DNA from: Eubacterium sp.
GTDB taxonomy: Bacteria; Bacillota; Clostridia; Oscillospirales; Acutalibacteraceae
Assembly: GCA_017445905.1 (NCBI GenBank)
Contig: JAFSRX010000066.1
Span: 19,722 to 83,721 of the forward strand
Length of the DNA: 64,000 nt
Reading direction: 5' to 3'
Part shown: positions 59,008 to 64,000 of the stretch, one piece after another
Position numbering within the stretch: the first letter of the stretch is position 1
Layout of the letters: every line of letters starts with the position of its first letter
Notes under the pieces: generated by a model
Database searches by the model: none
Told to the model about the DNA's origin: nothing
What the model saw: only the letters and a program-made list of their open reading frames with translations
Made by a program: the position numbers and the translations under genes

Positions 59008-61332
59008 ATGTCTGATACAGGATTCGCTCAAAAAGCAAAAACACTTATGGATAATGTTCGTTTCTACTGGAAGGAACCTCCCAAGGGAAAATATATGCCC
59101 TTCAAAGAGGTTATTGCATACGCCTTCGGCGGAATCGGCGCATATTTCATTATTCAGCTCGGCTCAACTCTAATAGTCAGCACAACAAATATTATTGTCA
59201 GCAACGCAATAGGAATCGGACCTTCACATTCGTATATTATTTATCTTATTGCAACGCTGCTAAATATTCCCCTTACTGCAATTAGGGCAAATATGGTTGA
59301 CAATACTCGAGGAAAGGGCGGTAAATACAGACCCTATCTTATCTCAATGGGTATTCCGACAACGATTATCGCGCTGATTTACGTTTGGTTCCCTTATGAA
59401 CAGATGTATGCCCTGTTCCCCGGAAAAATGTTTGGCTACGACAAGGGATATCTGATTAAGGCAACTGTTGTTTTCATCTGCAACCTCGGACTTCATTTCT
59501 TCTTCAATTTCTTCAGGGACGCATATGAAAATCTTATTCACGTTCTTTCTCCAAATACCCAGGAAAGAACAGATGTTCTTGCAATCAAGGCAGTTGTTTA
59601 TTCGCTTGCGCCTTCGATAATGAACATTCTCAACCCCATTATCGCACAGGTTTTTGCAAACAATGACCAGACCAATATCATTGTATATAGAATAACTTAT
59701 CCGATTTATGCTGTTTTAGGTATTGGGCTTACAATAGTTGTCTGGGCAAACACAAAAGAGAAAATTGTTCAGGCAAAAACCCATACAATTCAGATAAGCT
59801 TTATGGATTCTCTCAGAGAGGTTGCAAAAAATAAGTATTTCTGGATTATCGCTCTTGCAGGTTGGCTCGGATTTCTTGAGATGGCATATGCCAACATTCT
59901 TCTTTATAACCAGAGCTACGGTCATACCGTTAACGGCGCAACCTACGGAATAGCATGGACTATTATCGGAAACGCCTCACTTTGGGGAATGCTCTTTGCT
60001 CCGTTTTTTGTTAAAAAATTTGGAAAGAAAAGAGTTTTAATAACCGTTAACCTTGCGAACGTTGCCTGCATTCTTCTTATGATAGTTAACGTTCGCTCAT
60101 TCTGGTGGCTTGTTGCCTGTGTTTGGACAAACTATCTTTTCTCCTCAATTGAACAGATAACAACCCCTGCAATTCAGGCTGATATCCGAGACTTCCAGCA
60201 GTATAAATCAGGCGAAAGAATAGACGGTATGTTTGCCGCAGTTGCAACAATCGGAAATGTTGTTACTCTTGCAACTTCGGCAGTTCTTCCCGCTGTTCAG
60301 GAAAAATTCGGAATATTTGAAGGAAACGGATATGAAAAGCCCTTCGATATTCTTGATGTTAAAACAGGTCAGCCCGACCTTCTTTATAAATTCCTGCCCG
60401 CTCTCATAATTATGGCTGCAATCGGCGCATTTCTCAACGTTGTTCCCTACTTCTTCTATGATTTTGATGAGAAGAAGCAAAAGAGCATTATACGCGTTCT
60501 TCAGGTTCGTGCATTATTTGAAGACTATGCAAACGGTGCACTTAAAAACAATCAGCTTGTTGAGGCTATTGACCTTGTTGAAAACGCAAGAGAGATGGCT
60601 GTTAAAGAAGCTGTTAAGATTGACAAGAGCAAGGACAAAAAGGAATACAGAAAAGATATCGAATTTAACGAAGAAATCGAAATTTCGCTGTTCGTTTGTG
60701 AAGAGCTTGATAAATTCGACAGCGAGCTCGGTAAACACAAGCTTGAGGTTTATAAAGAGATTCAGGCTCAGGGTCTTGATTTCATCAACTACATAAACTA
60801 TGAAGGCATTAAAGAAGAAATCGCCGCTGCGAAGGCTCTTCCGAAAAACAGCAAAGAAGAAAAGCAGTTCCGCTCTTTCAGAAAAGAACTTGCAAAAAAT
60901 AAACTTTCGGCAAGGCGTGCTTATGATAAGTACTATGGAAGCGTTAATGAATTCGTTAAGCCCGATATGAACGCCTTAACCGCTCTTTTTGACAGAGAGG
61001 ATGAACTCGACGAGCTGATTTATGAAGCAAATCAGGCAGGCGACAAAAAAAGAGCAAAAGAGCTTATTTCCGAAAAGAAAAACGTTCAGAAAGAGGCTAA
61101 GGCTCTTATGGATGAATTTGCAAAATTCAACCGCGCTGCAAAGCCGTTTAACGATGCAGAAAAGCTTTTGAAACAGGCTGAAAACTATTCTAAGCTCGAT
61201 GAAATTTCTGCACTTTATGATGAATCAAAAGCCGAGGCTCAAAGAGAAGAACAGGAAGCCCAGGAGGAAAGAGAAAGAAAGATAGCTCAGGAAAAAGCTG
61301 AGCTTGAAGCAAAGAAAAATAAGAAAAAATAA
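59008..61332 (+). CDS. GPH-type sugar:cation symporter with a long soluble tail
   Basis: A 774-residue protein. Residues 1-505 form a 12-segment transporter of the glycoside-pentoside-hexuronide (GPH) family in the MFS fold; RANMVDNTRGKGGKYRPYL is the family's loop 2-3 motif, and FGKKRVLI and DIRDFQQYKSGER follow. Residues about 510-774 are charged and helical (EKNVQKEAKALMDEF, EREEQEAQEERERK) with no membrane segments, like a coiled coil of unknown use. The family moves beta-glucosides, melibiose, xylosides and others. The start is set at MSDTGF, 5 bases after GGAGAG; the frame extends 7 codons upstream. Confidence 0.82.
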   Translation: MSDTGFAQKAKTLMDNVRFYWKEPPKGKYMPFKEVIAYAFGGIGAYFIIQLGSTLIVSTTNIIVSNAIGIGPSHSYIIYLIATLLNIPLTAIRANMVDNTRGKGGKYRPYLISMGIPTTIIALIYVWFPYEQMYALFPGKMFGYDKGYLIKATVVFICNLGLHFFFNFFRDAYENLIHVLSPNTQERTDVLAIKAVVYSLAPSIMNILNPIIAQVFANNDQTNIIVYRITYPIYAVLGIGLTIVVWANTKEKIVQAKTHTIQISFMDSLREVAKNKYFWIIALAGWLGFLEMAYANILLYNQSYGHTVNGATYGIAWTIIGNASLWGMLFAPFFVKKFGKKRVLITVNLANVACILLMIVNVRSFWWLVACVWTNYLFSSIEQITTPAIQADIRDFQQYKSGERIDGMFAAVATIGNVVTLATSAVLPAVQEKFGIFEGNGYEKPFDILDVKTGQPDLLYKFLPALIIMAAIGAFLNVVPYFFYDFDEKKQKSIIRVLQVRALFEDYANGALKNNQLVEAIDLVENAREMAVKEAVKIDKSKDKKEYRKDIEFNEEIEISLFVCEELDKFDSELGKHKLEVYKEIQAQGLDFINYINYEGIKEEIAAAKALPKNSKEEKQFRSFRKELAKNKLSARRAYDKYYGSVNEFVKPDMNALTALFDREDELDELIYEANQAGDKKRAKELISEKKNVQKEAKALMDEFAKFNRAAKPFNDAEKLLKQAENYSKLDEISALYDESKAEAQREEQEAQEERERKIAQEKAELEAKKNKKK

Positions 61333-61402
61333 TTATAATGCGGGGGAGTTTTTCTCTTTCGTATTTCATTTATATGATTATGTAATAAAATGTAAAAAAT
61401 AT

Positions 61403-61431
61403 TTGATAAATTCTTCTTTTTAGGATAAAAT
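61403..61431 (+). promoter_or_regulatory. Promoter of the rubrerythrin gene
   Basis: TTGATA (61403-61408) and TAAAAT (61426-61431) are 17 bases apart. Confidence 0.75.
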
Positions 61432-61465
61432 ATATACGCATATATAAAATAAGGAGGTAATAATT

Positions 61466-62044
61466 ATGGCAAACGATGAATTCAAGGATGTTTTAACTGA
61501 AAAAGAGGCTAACCCCTACGCAGGAACACAAACCGAAAAAAACCTTGAAGCAGCCTTTGCGGGTGAAAGTCAGGCAAGAAACAAATACACATATTTTGCT
61601 TCAAAGGCAAAGAAAGAGGGCTTTGAGCAGATTGCAGCGCTTTTCCTTAAAACAGCTGATAATGAAAAAGAGCACGCAAAAATGTGGTTTAAGGAATTAA
61701 ACGGAATTAAAACAACTCCCGAAAACCTTGAGGCTGCTGCAAACGGCGAAAACTATGAGTGGACCGATATGTATGAAGGCTTTGCTAAAACAGCCGAGGA
61801 AGAGGGCTTCACCGTTCTTGCAAAGAAATTCAGAATGGTTGCAGCTATCGAAAAAGCCCATGAGGAAAGATATCGCGCACTTCTTAAAAATGTTGAAATG
61901 AACGAGGTGTTCCAGAAGAGCGAGGTTAAAATCTGGGAATGCAGAAACTGCGGTCACATTGTTGTTGGAACAAAGGCACCTCAGATCTGCCCAGTTTGCG
62001 CTCATCCTCAAAGCTATTTTGAAATACACGAAGAAAACTACTAA
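61466..62044 (+). CDS. rbr: Rubrerythrin
   Basis: A 192-residue peroxide-reducing enzyme of anaerobes. The di-iron domain has [17 protein letters not shown] and [11 protein letters not shown], and the C-terminal rubredoxin-like domain has CRNCGH and [16 protein letters not shown] precedes the ATG. It uses NADH-derived electrons to detoxify hydrogen peroxide. A terminator follows. Confidence 0.96.
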   Translation: MANDEFKDVLTEKEANPYAGTQTEKNLEAAFAGESQARNKYTYFASKAKKEGFEQIAALFLKTADNEKEHAKMWFKELNGIKTTPENLEAAANGENYEWTDMYEGFAKTAEEEGFTVLAKKFRMVAAIEKAHEERYRALLKNVEMNEVFQKSEVKIWECRNCGHIVVGTKAPQICPVCAHPQSYFEIHEENY

Positions 62045-62068
62045 AAAAACGCCTTTCGGCGTTTTTTT
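62043..62068 (+). terminator. Terminator of the rubrerythrin gene
   Basis: AAAAAAACGCC and GGCGTTTTTTT pair around TTTC, beginning at the stop codon. Confidence 0.9.
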
Positions 62069-62117
62069 AATTGAGAATTTCGGGTGGGCGCTGCCCAAGG
62101 TGTGGTCCGTGAAATTC
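62069..62117. repeat. Repeat remnant between rubrerythrin and GDPD genes
   Basis: AATTGAGAATTTCGGGTGGGCGCTGCCC: the AATTGAG unit, the TTTCGGG core and a GC-rich palindrome, as in the other composite repeats. It separates two convergent genes. Confidence 0.6.
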
Positions 62118-62966
62118 TTAGTATTCTGTAAGGCAATCAGTTGTTATGTATTTAACTCCTAAATCAACAACTCTTTGCATTTTTTCGGGATAGTCGCAAG
62201 CCCAGACAGCCATCTCAAGCCCTGCGTTAACTCCCTTTTTAATCATTTCACAATCGTTTTTATAGTTTTTCTCAATGTCAACATCAAAATCAATTCCGCA
62301 GTTTCCGATATCAAGCGCAGTCTGAATATGTTCATCCCTGATATCGTCAACAACCAGAAAGAGCTTTGCTTCGGGTTTGAGCTCTTTTATTTTTCTAAGG
62401 CTATCGGCGTTGAAGGAAATAAATACAGGCTCAACATCAACGCTGTCAATAAGATTTATCAGCTCATCAAAATACTCAAGATTGTTTTTGCCCTTGAGCT
62501 CGATAACCGCTCTCATTCCGTATTTTTCGCAGACGGCAAGATACTCTTCGAACTTGCATATCTTCAGATTCGGGTATTTATCAACATTATTTCCGTTATT
62601 ATAATCATAAGCGAGAAGGTCGCTGTAATTTGATTTTTCAATATTTCTTGTGCCCGTCATCATTCTTGCGGTTATCGGGTCGTGGTGAGTTACCCAAACT
62701 CCGTCGGCTGTTCTATATATATCACATTCAGCGCCCCAGAAGCCCGCTTTTCCTGCTTCTTCATATGCCGGCAGAGTGTTTTCTGGGGCAAGCGCTCTGA
62801 AACCTCTGTGGGCGATCAGCCTTGTTTCGTTATTCATTATATTTGAAACACTGGCAACCTTGTATTCCTCAGGCTTATAAAATTTAATAAACTCTTTTAT
62901 TCCGATTCCTATTGCGGTTGCAGTAAGAAACGCGCAAGAGGTTATTATTATTGTTTTTTTATTCAT
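62118..62966 (-). CDS. Glycerophosphodiester phosphodiesterase, membrane-anchored (second copy)
   Basis: A 282-residue GDPD with a signal anchor (about 1-28). The catalytic AHRG is intact, followed by APENTLPAYEEA and GAECDIYRTADGVWVTHHD, with RAVIELKG later, unlike the copy at 36168 which lacks the Arg. It hydrolyses glycerophosphodiesters outside the membrane. The start is set at MNKKTIII, 1 base after the nitroreductase stop, because the longer frame begins with TTG. Confidence 0.88.
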   Translation of the reverse strand: MNKKTIIITSCAFLTATAIGIGIKEFIKFYKPEEYKVASVSNIMNNETRLIAHRGFRALAPENTLPAYEEAGKAGFWGAECDIYRTADGVWVTHHDPITARMMTGTRNIEKSNYSDLLAYDYNNGNNVDKYPNLKICKFEEYLAVCEKYGMRAVIELKGKNNLEYFDELINLIDSVDVEPVFISFNADSLRKIKELKPEAKLFLVVDDIRDEHIQTALDIGNCGIDFDVDIEKNYKNDCEMIKKGVNAGLEMAVWACDYPEKMQRVVDLGVKYITTDCLTEY

Positions 62967-62967
62967 A

Positions 62968-63729
62968 CTAATTATCTTCTTTTTCAAATTTTATCTTCTG
63001 GGTTTTTATCTCTTCAAAAACGTTGTTTTCGCTCCATTTTCCGTTTATTCCCTTCGCCTTGCAGCCAAGAACAAAATGAAGCTTCGCAATTCCGAAATCA
63101 ATGCTCTGGTCGGAATAGGGCTCCTCAACCCTTCCGCTTAAAACTCCGTTTTCATATCTGAATTTAACAGGGCGTCTGTTAACCGCTGAGGGAGCCATTT
63201 CAACAAGCTTCATCGCATACGAATATTCCTCGCTGAGCTTTTCATCGCAGCTCTCAAACATATCCTGATAAGATTTGTTTTTCTTGTGCGTTGCCTTATA
63301 CATCGTTTTTTCAACCGCATTTTGCCTTTCCTTCGGATATCCGATTGCAATAACACAGTAAAGGCGCTTATTTCTCGGCAGCTTCGTCATTTCATATACC
63401 TTGTTTTCATTAAAGGTTCCCGAAACCCAACAGGTTCCCAAGCCGTGATATACGCATTGAAGAACAATACTCTCGCCGTAGTAGCCCGCCGCTTCCATAG
63501 ACTTCTGAGAATCATCACCGCAAACGGCAATCATCGAAAATTTTCCCTGAAAAATTCTGAAAGCGGGAGTTGCATCGTCAATAAAAATCAAGTCAAGATT
63601 ACTGGATTTATTAACTGCTTCAACCATTTCTTTTATAACATTTTTTGTTGCTTCATCAAGATGCCTGTTCTGATACGCCCTTCTTGAATGCCGCATCTCA
63701 ATGGCTTTTATATATTCCTGAGTTGTCAT
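62968..63729 (-). CDS. Nitroreductase-family protein
   Basis: A 253-residue FMN-dependent oxidoreductase of the nitroreductase fold. EMRHSRRAYQ near 11-20, GYYGESIVLQCVYHGLGTCWVSG and APSAVNRRPVKF are typical of this fold, in the group with an additional C-terminal half. The substrate cannot be told. AGAGGAAT precedes the ATG. The next gene starts 1 base after the stop. Confidence 0.83.
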   Translation of the reverse strand: MTTQEYIKAIEMRHSRRAYQNRHLDEATKNVIKEMVEAVNKSSNLDLIFIDDATPAFRIFQGKFSMIAVCGDDSQKSMEAAGYYGESIVLQCVYHGLGTCWVSGTFNENKVYEMTKLPRNKRLYCVIAIGYPKERQNAVEKTMYKATHKKNKSYQDMFESCDEKLSEEYSYAMKLVEMAPSAVNRRPVKFRYENGVLSGRVEEPYSDQSIDFGIAKLHFVLGCKAKGINGKWSENNVFEEIKTQKIKFEKEDN

Positions 63730-63743
63730 AATATATTCCTCTA

Positions 63744-63862
63744 GTGTTAGTTGCGAGCCCCGAGCCCCAAGTTCCGAGTTGTCGGGTCGCTGCGCTCCGA
63801 TTTAATATATTTAGGAGTGAGGAGTTAGGAATTAGGAGTTTTGGGCGGGGCACCCGCACCCG
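63744..63862. repeat. Composite repeat with GAGCCCC and GGAGTTA tandem units
   Basis: GTTGCGAGCCCCGAGCCCCAAGTTCCGAG units, then TGTCGGGTCGCTGCGCTCCGA, an ATTTAATATATTTAGG core, then GGAGTGAGGAGTTAGGAATTAGGAG and GGGCGGGGCACCCGCACCC. It has the same layout as the element at 52371-52480. Confidence 0.7.
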
Positions 63863-63884
63863 ATTATATTATCGGCGAACTAAA

Positions 63885-64000
63885 GCCTCACACCTTCCCC
63901 TTGAGGTACTCCCCGCTTAACGGGGAGATGTCAGCGCTCGCGCTGACAGAGGGGAGCGTCTGCGCTAGCAAAAGGGGGACCGCTTGCGGTGGATGAGGTG
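63885..64000. repeat. CCTCATCC palindromic element, cut by the window edge
   Basis: TCACACCTTCCCC...GGTGGATGAGGTG with nested GC-rich hairpins (CTCCCCG/CGGGGAG, TCAGCGC/GCGCTGA, ACCGC/GCGGT). It repeats the short copy at 46915. It may extend past the edge. Confidence 0.7.

Noticed and set aside
63730-64000. A coding gene at the right edge
   Set aside because: Both strands are broken by stops and the sequence is made of repeats.

Overview
The window looks like chromosomal DNA of an anaerobic, spore-forming, low-GC Clostridia, most like the gut or rumen Oscillospirales/Ruminococcaceae. The reasons are an Rnf complex, rubrerythrin, spoIIE, a CIRCE-controlled hrcA-grpE-dnaK-dnaJ operon, a type A RNase P RNA, plant-polysaccharide glycosidases (GH27, GH28, GH3) and cell-surface proteins ending in Ig-like/fibronectin modules. 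I see no phage, insertion sequence, CRISPR array, tRNA or rRNA. Nearly all promoters I can read are sigma-A-like with TTGAtt/TAwaaT boxes and a 17-nt spacer.

Layout. 1-5.6 kb: the tail of an upstream gene, a radical SAM protein, a 1020-residue surface protein with a C-type lectin fold, and a small Rossmann-like gene behind a candidate structured RNA. 5.7-10.4 kb: an LCP cell-wall ligase, rnpB, an inositol-type aldolase/kinase pair and a PAP2 phosphatase. 10.4-12.0 kb: a radical SAM/SPASM enzyme and a membrane protein. 12.2-18.5 kb: rnfCDGEAB followed by apbE, so the pump and the enzyme that attaches FMN to RnfG and RnfD lie together. 18.8-26.8 kb: a beta-helix surface protein, a CMP-kinase-like protein, a TSUP transporter, murF, a deacetylase-like protein and an esterase. 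26.9-31.7 kb: the heat-shock operon. 31.8-36.0 kb: a Nudix fusion protein, a small membrane exporter, a nucleotidyltransferase and a GH27 alpha-galactosidase with an inserted domain. 36.2-45.9 kb: a long minus-strand run of two M23 hydrolases, queH, rarA, nth, a transglutaminase-like surface protein, guaB and a GDPD. 46.0-55 kb: a DUF1624 protein, GH28 with a SecB-like protein and a 59-residue Cys protein, a C39-like protein, a DUF1015 protein, a membrane M28 peptidase and a domain-swapped GH3. 55-62 kb: spoIIE with a decayed GlmS-like gene, a GPH-type transporter with a long tail, and rubrerythrin. 62.1-63.7 kb: a nitroreductase and a second GDPD.

The most unusual signals are: (1) a promoter plus long hairpin plus UUCG-loop terminator at 5391-5587 that has no named RNA family; (2) a GlmS paralogue directly behind spoIIE that has lost the catalytic residues of both halves; (3) a family of composite repeats (short tandem repeats plus a TTTCGGG core) that repeatedly starts in or at the stop codon of the preceding gene and once supplies a protein C-terminus; (4) a GH28 / SecB-like / DUF6472-like three-gene unit; (5) a GH27 enzyme with about 140 residues inserted between its two catalytic aspartates. 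Domain assignments rest on motif recognition by eye; no database search was run.
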